Assembly: GCF_022346545.1 (NCBI RefSeq)
Contig: NZ_JAKRNU010000005.1
Span: 124,001 to 188,000 of the forward strand
Source: Sporosarcina sp. ACRSM
GTDB lineage: Bacteria > Bacillota > Bacilli > Bacillales_A > Planococcaceae
Reading direction: 5' to 3'
DNA length: 64,000 bases
Position numbers and translations under genes: made by a program. Under the pieces are notes generated by a model. It had not been told where the DNA came from and ran no database searches. It saw only the letters and a program-made list of their open reading frames with translations. Of this stretch, positions 15,629 to 25,373 are shown one piece after another. Within the stretch, counting starts at the first letter, position 1, and each line of letters opens with the position of its first letter.

Positions 15629-18535
15629 TTGAAGTACTTGAGTGAACAGGAAAAGAAACGACTTGATCTTATAGAAGAGAAGCTTGAAACGTTAAACAAA
15701 ACAAAATGGGCGAGAGGTTTACGAATTACTTCAGGTGTTTTTTGGAACCTATTTCTTCTATTTCTCATCTTCGGGATGACGCTATCCATCTTCGCCGCCT
15801 CAGTCGGGGCAGGTTATTTTGCATCGCTCGTCTCCAAAGAGCCATTGCGCTCTAAAACGGAAATGCGCGACGCCATCTTCAACTATGAAGAAACATCCGA
15901 AATCTATCTTGCTGGCGGTGTCTATATCGGTAAAGTCAATTCCGATATAGAGCGGAAAGAAACGAAGCTGGAACAAGTTTCTCCATACGTCATCGATGCA
16001 GTATTGGCGACCGAGGATGAATATTTTAATGAGCATAATGGCATTGTACCGAAAGCGATTTTCCGTGGTCTATTCCAAGACGTGACAAACTCGGACAGCC
16101 AAACGGGTGGTTCGACACTAACCCAGCAATTGATCAAAAACCAGGTGTTAACGAACGAAGTGTCGTATGAGCGGAAAGCGAAAGAAATTCTTCTCGCCAT
16201 GCGACTGGAACACTTTATGGATAAAAATGAAATCCTCCAAGCCTATTTGAATATTATCCCATACGGCCGAAATGCAAACGGTCAAAATATTGCGGGGATC
16301 GAGACGGCAGCTGAAGGCATTTTCGACAAAAAAGCGATTGACTTGAATTTACCACAAGCCGCTTTCATCGCCGGAGTTCCACAAGCGCCTTTTGCCTATA
16401 CACCGTTTAAAAGTGGTGGCGGCATGAAGGATCCAGAATACTTAACACCCGGGATCGATCGGATGAAAACCGTCCTCTATCGGATGAAAGAGACAGGCTA
16501 CATCACTGAACAGCAATATAACGAAGCAGTCACTTATGATATTACAAAAGATTTCCGTGAACCTGTCCTGCGTGCAAGTGAACGTTATCCATACTTAACG
16601 CAAGAAATTCAAAACCGAACTGTCGCTATCTTGGCAAAGATCATTGCAGAACAAGACGGTATCGATCCGGAACGACTTGATATCGAAAAGAAACTTTACG
16701 AGAAATATGCCATTCTGGCTACACGTTCCATGAAAAATGACGGTTATAGAATCTATTCGACAATCGATAAAAATTTATACGATAAAATGAATGAGATCGG
16801 TAAATCATTTGAGCACTATGGATTCACCTATACACGTGAAGTGAAAGATCCGCACTCCGGGGAAATCGAATTAAAAGAAGATCCCGTTCAAGTCGGCGCC
16901 ATTCTTATTGAAAACAGTACCGGAAAAATCCTTTCCTTCATCGGAGGGCGCGATCATGAACAAGAAGCTACTAATCACGCAACACAGGCGTACCGGCAAA
17001 ATGGTTCTTCCATGAAACCGTTGCTCGTCTATGCACCCGCAATCGAATACGGAGTCATTGGAGCCGGCAGTCCCGTTGTCGATGTGAAATTTAGCGTGCG
17101 ACAGCCTAACGGCTCAACATGGTCACCAAGTAACTATAATGCAACATCGGAACTCGGTATCATCCCGGCCAGAGAAGCTCTTGCGAAATCATTAAACTTG
17201 GCTACAGCAAGACTATACCGGGATATCATTGACCGTCGTCCAGCTGAATTTCTTGCAAAAATGGGGATTTCCAGACTTGATCCGGGCGACTATGTCAACT
17301 ACTCCACTTCTTATGGAGGCATGACCCGAGGGATGAGTGTGGAGGAAAACACCAATGCATTTGCGACATTTGCAAATGGCGGGCAGTTCATCGATGCGTA
17401 CATCGTCGAACGGATTGAAGACATGGACGGCAATCTCATCTATGAGCACAAACCCGAACCCGTTGACGTTTTCAGCCCGGAGACAAGTTATATCATTACC
17501 GATATGATGCGCGATGTGCTGAAACCTGGCGGGACAGGCACTTTGATTAAACAGAATCTGAATTTCAATATCGACCTTGCAGCGAAGACAGGAACCACAC
17601 AAGGATATGGTGACGCGTGGATTGTCGGATACAATCCGAATGTCTCCCTCGGTGTCTGGCTCGGTTATAAGGAACAGTCCCGAAGTCTTTACTATGGGCT
17701 CCAAAGACAGACCTTGCATCCATCGACACGGACAAGCATGCTGTTTGGCCGACTTATGAATGCAGCCAACGAAGTGAGTCCTGAAATTGTCGGAGCAAGT
17801 GACAAGTTTCAACGTCCAGAAGGTGTCGTTACAAGATCGTTTTGTGGTATTTCCGGTCTTGCACCGTCTGCCGCATGTTCAAATGCCGGACTTGTCAGAT
17901 CAGATTTATTCAACGCAAAAGCGATGTTACCAACAGCCGCAGACGACAGCATCATCTCGTCTTCGTATGTCATGGTAAAAGGTACAAGATACCTTGCGCA
18001 TCCTACAACACCGGCCGAATTTGTCCAAACAGGCGGGACAGGGGTGAATGAAGCCTTCATCAACCGGATGCTCGGTCCGTGGAAAGGCGATGCATCCAAG
18101 CTGTTTCCTGCAAATTCCGCTTTCGCATCACGTGTTGTATCTGGAGCCGTGTTCAATGCGGATAATAGTGCTCCGGCACCCGTGCAAGCGGTCATCAATG
18201 GATCAACGCTTACATGGACCGCTTCGCCTTCCAACGATGTCATAGGCTATTACATCTATGAAGGTGGCTCGAAAATCGGGACAATCCGGGATGGTATGTC
18301 AAAATCCTTAGCGGTCGGTTCCGGTTCTTATTCCGTCCGAGCAGTCGATATTACGGGCAAACTATCCGAAATGTCCAATGTCGTCACGCCGGAGAACAGT
18401 TTACCAGAGGAAAATCCGGATGAAACTGCACCAGACGATACCAATGAGGAAACAGGTAATCCCGGCAATGGCAACGGCGGTAACGGTACTCCACCTGCCG
18501 AAGAAATTGACATAGCGGATGACGATTCCGAATAA
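15629..18535 (+). CDS. Class A penicillin-binding protein (glycosyltransferase/transpeptidase) with FN3 domain
   Basis: A 968-residue bifunctional wall-synthesis enzyme. It has one membrane helix (about 36-62), then a GT51 domain with the catalytic glutamate in ATEDEYFNEHNG (about 128) and GGSTLTQQLIKN. The transpeptidase domain has SSMK (about 463), SLN in AKSLNLAT and KTGTT (about 652). A fibronectin-III-like domain (about 850-925) and a Gly/Asn/Asp-rich acidic tail follow. It polymerises lipid II and crosslinks peptides outside the membrane. The start is probably TTG at 15629: an in-frame stop lies at 15602-15604 and no good ribosome site is seen, so the start is uncertain. Transcription arises beside the tyrS promoter through an unusual leader. 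Confidence 0.93.
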   Translation: MKYLSEQEKKRLDLIEEKLETLNKTKWARGLRITSGVFWNLFLLFLIFGMTLSIFAASVGAGYFASLVSKEPLRSKTEMRDAIFNYEETSEIYLAGGVYIGKVNSDIERKETKLEQVSPYVIDAVLATEDEYFNEHNGIVPKAIFRGLFQDVTNSDSQTGGSTLTQQLIKNQVLTNEVSYERKAKEILLAMRLEHFMDKNEILQAYLNIIPYGRNANGQNIAGIETAAEGIFDKKAIDLNLPQAAFIAGVPQAPFAYTPFKSGGGMKDPEYLTPGIDRMKTVLYRMKETGYITEQQYNEAVTYDITKDFREPVLRASERYPYLTQEIQNRTVAILAKIIAEQDGIDPERLDIEKKLYEKYAILATRSMKNDGYRIYSTIDKNLYDKMNEIGKSFEHYGFTYTREVKDPHSGEIELKEDPVQVGAILIENSTGKILSFIGGRDHEQEATNHATQAYRQNGSSMKPLLVYAPAIEYGVIGAGSPVVDVKFSVRQPNGSTWSPSNYNATSELGIIPAREALAKSLNLATARLYRDIIDRRPAEFLAKMGISRLDPGDYVNYSTSYGGMTRGMSVEENTNAFATFANGGQFIDAYIVERIEDMDGNLIYEHKPEPVDVFSPETSYIITDMMRDVLKPGGTGTLIKQNLNFNIDLAAKTGTTQGYGDAWIVGYNPNVSLGVWLGYKEQSRSLYYGLQRQTLHPSTRTSMLFGRLMNAANEVSPEIVGASDKFQRPEGVVTRSFCGISGLAPSAACSNAGLVRSDLFNAKAMLPTAADDSIISSSYVMVKGTRYLAHPTTPAEFVQTGGTGVNEAFINRMLGPWKGDASKLFPANSAFASRVVSGAVFNADNSAPAPVQAVINGSTLTWTASPSNDVIGYYIYEGGSKIGTIRDGMSKSLAVGSGSYSVRAVDITGKLSEMSNVVTPENSLPEENPDETAPDDTNEETGNPGNGNGGNGTPPAEEIDIADDDSE

Positions 18536-18537
18536 AA

Positions 18538-18579
18538 AAAGAGCTTGTCCACAAGATTTACAGTGGACAAGCTCTTTTT
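18538..18579. terminator. Bidirectional terminator between the PBP gene and acsA
   Basis: AAAGAGCTTGTCCAC pairs with GTGGACAAGCTCTTTTT; A-run on the left and T-run on the right serve both converging genes. Confidence 0.9.
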
Positions 18580-18586
18580 CTTTCCA

Positions 18587-20305
18587 TCAATTTTCCATCG
18601 TTGACAAATCGCCTGTCGGCAAGTTCAACTCCCAAGCTTTTAGTACACGACGCATGATTTTCCCACTTCGTGTTTTCGGTAATTTATCCTTAAATTCGAT
18701 TTCCCGTGGGGCTGCATGTGCTGCAAGACCTTTCTTGACAAAAGCACGGATATCCTCTTCCAACTCCTCAGACGGCTCATATCCTTCATGCAATGCGACA
18801 AATGCTTTGATGATTTCACCGCGAACCGGATCCGGTTTCCCGATCACACCAGCCTCAACGATTGCTGGGTGCTCCAGCAGCTTACTCTCTACTTCAAACG
18901 GTCCCACACGCTCGCCGCTCGTCATGATTACATCATCCACGCGCCCTTGGAAGAAGAAGTATCCATCCTCATCCATATAAGCCGAATCGCCGGAAACATA
19001 CCATTCCCCATTCAGGAAATAGGAATCATACTTCTCCGGGTTATTCCAAATTTGGCGCATCATTGCCGGCCAGCCTTTTTTGATGGCCAAGTTCCCCATA
19101 CGATTTGGAGGCAAGACGTTCCCTTGATCATCAACGATCGCCGCTTCAATTCCTGGAACCGGTTTCCCCATAGATCCCGGCTTAATTGGCAAACAGCCGA
19201 AATTACAAATCGTTTGTGCGCCTGTCTCTGTCATCCACCATGTATCGTGAATGCGCAGATTAAACGCTTCCGTCCCCCATCGAATGACTTCCGGGTTTAG
19301 CGGCTCACCGACCGAAAGGATATGTCGAAGTGAAGAAAGATCATGGCTACGCAGTGGCCCTTCCCCTACGCCCATCAACATCCGGAACGCGGTCGGCGCG
19401 CTATACCAGACCGTTACTCCATAGTCCTCAATAGCTTTGTACCAGTTATCTGCCGAGAATCTTCCGCCGACTACCAAACTTGTAGCGCCCGCAAGCATCG
19501 GTCCGAAAATACCATAAGCTGTACCTGTCACCCAGCCAGGGTCAGCGGTACACCAGAATATGTCCTCATCCTTCAAATCGAGTACCCAGCGAGTTGTCTG
19601 AAGCTGTTGCACCATCGCTTCTTGAACATGCAAGACGCCTTTCGGTTTGCCTGTAGACCCTGATGTATAATGCAGCAAAGTAGGGTCTTCCCGCTGCAAC
19701 CATTCCACTTGGAAATGAGATGACGCTTCTTGCAAATGTTTCGTAAAATCGACGTACATTCCTTTTTCTTCGATATCCTCACCGACAAGGAATACTGTTT
19801 TTAGATGTGGCAATTTGTCGATTGGTACACGATGAAGCAATTCCGGTGTTGTCACAATCGCTGTTGCCTCACTATCGGACAATCGGTCATAGACTGCACC
19901 TTCCATGAACGCTTCAAAAAGCGGGCCTACAATCGCTCCCAGTTTCAATGAGCCCAGCAGTGCAAAATACAGTTCCGGAGATCGCGGCATGAAGATGAAA
20001 ATCCGATCCCCTTTTTCAAGTGAGGAATGATTGCGCAATACGTTGGCAGCCTTATTTGACATCTTTTTCATTTCATTATACGTATAGGACTCTTCCCGAT
20101 CTGCGTCTTTATAAAAAAGTGCAACCTTATTTTTTCTATAAGTTTCAGTATGACGGTCCACCGCTTCATGGGCGATATTGATGAGACCGCTTTCATACCA
20201 ACTGAAATCTTTTTCTACGTCTGTCCAATTGAACGACTCGACGGTACGATCATAGTCCTCTAGTTGAAATTCCCCTTGAATGACTGGTAACATTTTCATC
20301 ACCAT
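18587..20305 (-). CDS. acsA: Acetyl-CoA synthetase (acetate-CoA ligase)
   Basis: A 572-residue AMP-forming ligase making acetyl-CoA from acetate. The length equals that of B. subtilis AcsA. The P-loop is YTSGSTGKPKGVLH and the C-terminal catalytic lysine is in LPKTRSGKIMRR. In B. subtilis that lysine is acetylated by AcuA and deacetylated by AcuC, and both genes are divergently encoded next door. I chose the ATG at 20305 (MVMKMLPVIQGE) because it aligns with the N-terminus of known AcsA and follows AAAGGGTGAG; an ATG two codons later is possible. The gene ends at a hairpin shared with the PBP gene. Confidence 0.95.
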   Translation of the reverse strand: MVMKMLPVIQGEFQLEDYDRTVESFNWTDVEKDFSWYESGLINIAHEAVDRHTETYRKNKVALFYKDADREESYTYNEMKKMSNKAANVLRNHSSLEKGDRIFIFMPRSPELYFALLGSLKLGAIVGPLFEAFMEGAVYDRLSDSEATAIVTTPELLHRVPIDKLPHLKTVFLVGEDIEEKGMYVDFTKHLQEASSHFQVEWLQREDPTLLHYTSGSTGKPKGVLHVQEAMVQQLQTTRWVLDLKDEDIFWCTADPGWVTGTAYGIFGPMLAGATSLVVGGRFSADNWYKAIEDYGVTVWYSAPTAFRMLMGVGEGPLRSHDLSSLRHILSVGEPLNPEVIRWGTEAFNLRIHDTWWMTETGAQTICNFGCLPIKPGSMGKPVPGIEAAIVDDQGNVLPPNRMGNLAIKKGWPAMMRQIWNNPEKYDSYFLNGEWYVSGDSAYMDEDGYFFFQGRVDDVIMTSGERVGPFEVESKLLEHPAIVEAGVIGKPDPVRGEIIKAFVALHEGYEPSEELEEDIRAFVKKGLAAHAAPREIEFKDKLPKTRSGKIMRRVLKAWELNLPTGDLSTMEN

Positions 20306-20406
20306 ACTTCTCACCCTTTCAAAACTTTATGACTTATATTCTACAACATTCCCCCTGGAAATGTCTAACTAATTTTATTTTTACAATAGTTCCATTTTTG
20401 TAAAGA

Positions 20407-20424
20407 ACTATTACGTTTTCTTTA
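20407..20424. promoter_or_regulatory. Possible degenerate cre site between acsA and acuA
   Basis: The minus-strand segment AGAAAACGTAATAG has the central cre core but three mismatches to the consensus. It lies in the shared 173-bp divergent region, where CcpA control would be expected from B. subtilis. A TATACT box at 20437-20442 could be the acuA -10. Confidence 0.25.
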
Positions 20425-20478
20425 AAAGTTTTGTTGTATACTAGACTTGTCTGTACATTTTGTAAGGCGGTGATAATC

Positions 20479-21111
20479 GTGAACCATGTAAAAACATACA
20501 ATGCAATGGAAGTAAAACATAAGAACGGGGACCTTATTATTGAAGGACCCATTTCTTCAAAAGTGCTAGCAAGTCTCGATTTCCATGAAGAACTTATCGC
20601 ATTTAGACCACCTGCCCAGCAACATAAAGCTCTAGTCGAAATTGCAGATCTTCCAGAAGGTCGCATATTGATTGCACGGAATCAGAACGAAATCATCGGC
20701 TATGTCACGTTTTTATATCCAGATCCACTGGAGAGATGGTCGCAAGGAAACATGGAAAACTTAATTGAGCTCGGGGCCATCGAAATTATTCCTAAGTTCA
20801 GGGAAGGCGGAGTCGGAAAAGCGCTGTTGCGCGTTTCCATGATGGATGACGCAATGGAAGATTATATTATTCTCACAACAGAATATTACTGGCACTGGGA
20901 CTTGAAAGGCACAAATTTAAACGTATGGGAATACCGCAAAATAATGGAGAAAATGATGAATGCAGGCGGATTGGAATACTTTGCAACCGATGATCCGGAA
21001 ATCTGTTCGCACCCGGCTAATTGCTTGATGGCGAAAATTGGGAATCGTGTCGATCAGGAGTCCATTCAACAGTTTGATAATCTTCGATTAATGAACCGAT
21101 TCATGTACTGA
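20479..21111 (+). CDS. acuA: Protein acetyltransferase AcuA
   Basis: A 210-residue GNAT-fold enzyme that acetylates, and so inactivates, acetyl-CoA synthetase. It has the family stretches LYPDPLERWSQGNMENLIEL, the acetyl-CoA loop FREGGVGKALL and TTEYYWHWDLKG. The start is GTG at 20479 after GGCGGTGATAATC; this gives the same length as B. subtilis AcuA, while the upstream ATG lies in the promoter region. It is the first gene of an acuABC operon facing acsA, with 14 nt before acuB. Confidence 0.95.
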   Translation: MNHVKTYNAMEVKHKNGDLIIEGPISSKVLASLDFHEELIAFRPPAQQHKALVEIADLPEGRILIARNQNEIIGYVTFLYPDPLERWSQGNMENLIELGAIEIIPKFREGGVGKALLRVSMMDDAMEDYIILTTEYYWHWDLKGTNLNVWEYRKIMEKMMNAGGLEYFATDDPEICSHPANCLMAKIGNRVDQESIQQFDNLRLMNRFMY

Positions 21112-21125
21112 AAGGAGGAGCTTGC

Positions 21126-21773
21126 ATGCTACTAGAAGAAGTTATGATTAAGGATGTCATCACACTCTCACCAACCAATACAGCCAAGGATGCCCTTCAG
21201 ACAATGCAGGAAAACAAAATTCGGCATCTGCCTATCGTAGAGTCGGATGGAACTGTTGTCGGCATAGTCTCGGACCGTGATTTAAAGAATATCGACCCTC
21301 CTACGCTAATAGGAGGATCCGATCACGATTTGTCCAATTCCCTTCTTGGCGATATTATGACGCCCAACCCGATTCTTGGTCATCCGATGGATTTTGTCGA
21401 GGAGGCAGCCATCCTATTTTACGAGCACAAAATCGGGGCGCTACCAATCGTCTCCACTGACAAATTAGTCGGTATTATTACAGAAACCGATTTATTGTAT
21501 AAATATATCGAATTGACGGGTGCACATCAGCCGGGATCGCAAATCGAAGTCCGCGTACCAAACGTGCCAGGTATTCTATATGAAGTGTCCAAAGTGTTTC
21601 ATGATCATCAAACGAATGTGTTAAGTGTACTCGTGTATCCTGATAAAGAGAATGTTGCCAATAAAATAATTGTCATACGCATCAATTCCATGAATCCGCT
21701 TCCACTCATCCAAGGACTTAGACAAAACGGATTTGAAGTGTTATGGCCGAATGTGCCAGGAATTGACGTATGA
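21126..21773 (+). CDS. acuB: AcuB, CBS-ACT domain protein of the acetoin/acetate operon
   Basis: A 215-residue protein with a tandem CBS pair (about residues 7-60 and 80-135) and a C-terminal ACT domain (about 140-212). The CBS motifs are HLPIVESDGTVVGIVSDRDL and GALPIVSTDKLVGIITETDL. CBS pairs bind adenine nucleotides and ACT domains bind small ligands. Its exact role with AcuA and AcuC is not settled; a sensor role is inferred. It starts after AAAGGAGGAGC and its last codon overlaps acuC by 4 nt. Confidence 0.93.
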   Translation: MLLEEVMIKDVITLSPTNTAKDALQTMQENKIRHLPIVESDGTVVGIVSDRDLKNIDPPTLIGGSDHDLSNSLLGDIMTPNPILGHPMDFVEEAAILFYEHKIGALPIVSTDKLVGIITETDLLYKYIELTGAHQPGSQIEVRVPNVPGILYEVSKVFHDHQTNVLSVLVYPDKENVANKIIVIRINSMNPLPLIQGLRQNGFEVLWPNVPGIDV

Positions 21774-22936
21774 AAAAAGATGCAGTCTTTATTTATTCCG
21801 AAGACCAACTGAATTACTCTTTTTCAGATACACATCCATTTAACCAAAAGCGAATTATTTTGACACTTGATTTATTGAAAAAAATGCAAGCGATCACTGA
21901 CGAGGATATTATTCGTCCTCGGATCGCTACAGAGGAGGAATTACTCCTTGCCCACGATGTCAAATTCATCGAAACTGTAAAAAAAGCGAGCAAAGGCGAA
22001 TTGCAGGAAAATGTTGGGGCCATTTACGGAATTGGCACTGAAGATACACCGATTTTTCCAAATATGCATGAAGCAAGCGCCTTGCTAGTCGGTGGTACAT
22101 TGACTGCTGTCGATGAGGTCATGAACGGTCGTGCTAACTATGCATTGAACCTCGGTGGAGGGTTACATCATGGATTTCACGGAAAGGCTTCCGGTTTCTG
22201 CGTCTACAATGACAGCTCTGTAGCCATTAAATATTTACAGCAGAAATACGGGGCGCGCGTGTTGTATATTGATACCGATGCCCATCACGGAGACGGGGTT
22301 CAATGGAGCTTCTACGATGATCCGAACGTTTGTACATTGTCGATCCACGAGACAGGTCGATACCTTTTCCCAGGTACCGGTCATATTACAGAACGGGGAA
22401 ATGGAAAAGGTTATGGCACTTCATTCAACTTTCCAATCGATGCCTTCACAGAAGATGAGTCGTTTTTGGAAGTTTATCGTACATCGATAAAGGAAGTGGC
22501 CGAATACTTCCAACCGGATGTCATCCTGACGCAGAACGGAGCAGATGCTCATTACTTCGATCCATTGACCCACTTGTATGGAACGATGGCCATTTACAAT
22601 GAAATCCCACGGATTGCACGTGAAATCGCCGAACAGTACTGTGAGGGTCGCTGGATTGCGGTAGGCGGCGGCGGATATGATATTTGGCGTGTTGTACCGA
22701 GAGCATGGGCACAGATCTGGCTGGCCATGAAAAAGCTTCCTGCGCCCACTGGACCGCTTCCAGCTGATTGGCTTACCTCTTGGCAAGGTGAATCACCAGT
22801 TCCCCTTATACCTACTTGGGAAGATCCAGATCCGCTCTATGAGGCGATTCCGCGAAAGAAGGAAATAACAGAGAAAAATGCACAAATGTTAAATCGCGCA
22901 CTTTATATCATTCGTAACGAAAAAATAAACAAATAA
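21770..22936 (+). CDS. acuC: AcuC, class I histone-deacetylase-like protein deacetylase
   Basis: A 388-residue zinc-dependent deacetylase that reactivates AcsA by removing acetyl groups. Active-site motifs include GGGLHHGFHGKASGFCVYND, the metal site YIDTDAHHGDGVQWSFYDD and the late GGGGYD. The start overlaps the acuB stop (ATGA), so translation is probably coupled. It is the last gene of acuABC; a stem-loop with a T-run follows at 22951-23002. Confidence 0.96.
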   Translation: MKKDAVFIYSEDQLNYSFSDTHPFNQKRIILTLDLLKKMQAITDEDIIRPRIATEEELLLAHDVKFIETVKKASKGELQENVGAIYGIGTEDTPIFPNMHEASALLVGGTLTAVDEVMNGRANYALNLGGGLHHGFHGKASGFCVYNDSSVAIKYLQQKYGARVLYIDTDAHHGDGVQWSFYDDPNVCTLSIHETGRYLFPGTGHITERGNGKGYGTSFNFPIDAFTEDESFLEVYRTSIKEVAEYFQPDVILTQNGADAHYFDPLTHLYGTMAIYNEIPRIAREIAEQYCEGRWIAVGGGGYDIWRVVPRAWAQIWLAMKKLPAPTGPLPADWLTSWQGESPVPLIPTWEDPDPLYEAIPRKKEITEKNAQMLNRALYIIRNEKINK

Positions 22937-22950
22937 TTCCCCTTAATCAA

Positions 22951-23002
22951 AAAAAGAGTCAATCACTACCGGATTTCTCCAGTAGGATTGACTCCCTTTT
23001 TC
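22951..23002 (+). terminator. Terminator of acuABC
   Basis: GAGTCAATC-ACTACC (22956-22970) pairs with GTAGGATTGACTC (22982-22994), then a T-rich run. It may also serve ccpA on the minus strand. Confidence 0.8.
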
Positions 23003-23043
23003 TCAACCGTTACGTACAGCAAGCCTTAACGAGCTTTCTATTC

Positions 23044-24045
23044 TTATTTTTTCAGAGAGTCTCGTTCTTCGAGTCTGAATGGCAAGATCACTTGCTCCTC
23101 GGAAACCTCTTCCCCATCCATCAGTTTTGTTAACAGCCGCATCGCGACCGCTCCCAAATCGTAAAGCGGCACAACAATCGACGTCAATTGCGGTCGAACA
23201 ACTCTTGCCATATTGGAATGTTCGAAACAGATGATTTCATAGTCCTCTGGCACCGATAGACCATTATCCCGGAGTCCATTCAAAATGCCTACAGCAATGC
23301 GATCATTTGTAGCAACAATGGCGTTCGGCTTTCCAGGTAAATCAGCAATCCTGTGCCAATTCTGATAGGCAGTATCATATGAATTATCCAATTCGATAAT
23401 CAATTCTTCCTCAACAGGCAATCCTGCCTCTTCAAGCGCCCGGATATAGCCGACTTTTTTACTCGCACGGTTTATATCCCTTGTAAACGGACCTGATGCA
23501 AAGACAATTCTTTTATGTCCGCTGTCAATCAATTTCTTGACTGCCATATAAGCTGCTTCTTCATAATCGATATTCACGGATGGCAATTGCTTTTCAACAT
23601 CCAATGTCCCCGCAAGGACAATTGGGATATTGGCCGTAGCCATTTCCTTTCGCACTTCATCAGAAACCGAATCACTCATAAAAATCATCCCATCCACCTG
23701 TTTCCCTAGATGGTCCTCGATCAATTCGACTTCCCTCACCGTGCGCTCATCGGAATTAGAGAGAATGATATTATACTCGTACATCGTTGCGATATCTGCC
23801 ACCCCGCGGGCAAGCTCAGAATAGAAACTGATTGAAATATCCGGTACAATGACCCCAACCGTTGTAGTCTTCTTACTGGCAAGTCCTCTTGCTACCGCAT
23901 TTGGGCGGTAACCAAGCCGCTCAATACAATCGAGAACCTTCTTTCTCGTTGCCGGCTTTACATTCTGGTTGCCATTAACGACGCGGGAGACCGTTGCCAT
24001 CGAAACATTTGCCTCCCTGGCTACGTCGTAAATTGTTACTGCCAT
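23044..24045 (-). CDS. ccpA: Catabolite control protein A
   Basis: A 333-residue LacI-family regulator of carbon catabolite control. It has an N-terminal helix-turn-helix and hinge (MAVTIYDVAREANVSMATVS, then VVNGNQNVKPATR) and a periplasmic-binding-like core that senses HPr-Ser-P. The start at 24045 follows AAAGGAGAAAAGACA. It lies downstream of the DAHP synthase gene as in B. subtilis, but a strong hairpin (24094-24120) separates the two and a TATAAT at 24082-24087 may give it a private promoter. A likely target cre lies before mgl. Confidence 0.96.
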   Translation of the reverse strand: MAVTIYDVAREANVSMATVSRVVNGNQNVKPATRKKVLDCIERLGYRPNAVARGLASKKTTTVGVIVPDISISFYSELARGVADIATMYEYNIILSNSDERTVREVELIEDHLGKQVDGMIFMSDSVSDEVRKEMATANIPIVLAGTLDVEKQLPSVNIDYEEAAYMAVKKLIDSGHKRIVFASGPFTRDINRASKKVGYIRALEEAGLPVEEELIIELDNSYDTAYQNWHRIADLPGKPNAIVATNDRIAVGILNGLRDNGLSVPEDYEIICFEHSNMARVVRPQLTSIVVPLYDLGAVAMRLLTKLMDGEEVSEEQVILPFRLEERDSLKK

Positions 24046-24093
24046 TGTCTTTTCTCCTTTCAACTAACTGGATTTAACTCCATTATAAACAAA

Positions 24094-24120
24094 ACGCCGG
24101 AACCATGAAAGTTCCGGCGT
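24094..24120 (-). terminator. Terminator of aroA, before ccpA
   Basis: ACGCCGGAAC (24094-24103) with GTTCCGGCGT (24111-24120), then TTTTG on the minus strand. The following TATAAT (24082-24087) could be the ccpA -10, with a weak -35. Confidence 0.75.
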
Positions 24121-24124
24121 CGAA

Positions 24125-25210
24125 TCATGAGATTGTTTGATGAGTATTCATGAATTGTTCAATGGCTTCATAAAATTCATCGAACTGTTGCAGATCCATC
24201 TGTTGTGCAGAATCTGACAAGGCAACAGCCGGATCAGGATGCACTTCTGCCATTACTCCATCCGCACCTACTGCGATTGCAGCTTTTGCTGTCGGCAACA
24301 ACAAGTCCTTACGACCTGTCGAATGCGTCACATCAACAAATACAGGCAAATGCGTCTCTTGTTTCAAAATCGGAACTGCCGAAATGTCCAATGTATTGCG
24401 AGTAGCGCGTTCGTATGTCCGGATACCGCGTTCACATAGGATAATCTGGCTATTTCCTTTAGATATAATGTATTCAGCTGCATTGATAAATTCATCGATC
24501 GTAGCAGCCAGACCACGTTTCAGAAGAACCGGTTTGTTGACCATACCCGCTTCCTTCAATAATTCAAAGTTCTGCATATTACGTGCACCAATTTGGATGA
24601 CATCGATATAATCCAATGCTTCTTCCAAATGAGTCGGCGTGATGATTTCTGTCACAACGGACAGCCCTGTTTCATCTGCAACACGCTTTAAAATTTGCAA
24701 ACCTTCCAAACCAAGTCCTTGGAAATCATACGGAGAGGTACGAGGCTTGTAAGCACCGCCTCTGATCATCGTCAAGCCTTTCGCTTTAATCGACTTTGCG
24801 ACAGCTGATACTTGCTCATATGATTCGACTGCACATGGACCGTAGATGAATGATGGTGCGCCGTCACCAATCTTATGGCCATTGACGTCAACAATCGTAT
24901 CTTCCTTTTTACGTTTACGTGAAACGAGCAATGCGTTGCGTTGTTCGTCTTCTTGTATTTCAAGAGCAGACATGAAAATGCCCTTAAATATCTGTTCTAA
25001 AACGCCGTTTGGCAACGGACCGTTGTTTTTCTCTTTTAAGGAATTGAGCATCTCGCGCTCCCGGATCGGGTCATAGCGATTGACACCTTGCTTTTCTTTA
25101 ACTTTGCCAATTTCTTGAACTACAGCTGTTCTCTCATTAATCAGATCCAAAATTTTGTCGTTCAGCTCAGTTACTTGGCTGCGTAGTGCTTCAAGTTCAT
25201 TTTGTCTCAT
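24125..25210 (-). CDS. aroA: Bifunctional chorismate mutase / DAHP synthase
   Basis: A 361-residue fusion: an AroQ-type chorismate mutase (about residues 1-85) and a KDO8P-type DAHP synthase (about 100-355). The mutase part opens [20 protein letters not shown] and keeps the [14 protein letters not shown] and [10 protein letters not shown] helices. The synthase has [10 protein letters not shown] and [16 protein letters not shown]. It is the first step of aromatic amino acid synthesis, feedback-controlled through the mutase domain in Bacillus. The ATG at 25210 follows GGGAGGAGACGG; a longer frame has no ribosome site. The name aroA follows Bacillus usage and does not mean EPSP synthase. Confidence 0.95.
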   Translation of the reverse strand: MRQNELEALRSQVTELNDKILDLINERTAVVQEIGKVKEKQGVNRYDPIREREMLNSLKEKNNGPLPNGVLEQIFKGIFMSALEIQEDEQRNALLVSRKRKKEDTIVDVNGHKIGDGAPSFIYGPCAVESYEQVSAVAKSIKAKGLTMIRGGAYKPRTSPYDFQGLGLEGLQILKRVADETGLSVVTEIITPTHLEEALDYIDVIQIGARNMQNFELLKEAGMVNKPVLLKRGLAATIDEFINAAEYIISKGNSQIILCERGIRTYERATRNTLDISAVPILKQETHLPVFVDVTHSTGRKDLLLPTAKAAIAVGADGVMAEVHPDPAVALSDSAQQMDLQQFDEFYEAIEQFMNTHQTIS

Positions 25211-25373
25211 TTGTCCGTCTCCTCCCCCACATATGATTCCCTTTTCGAAGTCAGGAATATATGTTACATTTTTAGATAATAGACCAAGTATAATGAAGAC
25301 TGTTTGAAAAGTCACGTTATTTCTGCAAGATTTCAAAAAAAAGTTGATTTTACGACAGAAAGGATGAAATGTT

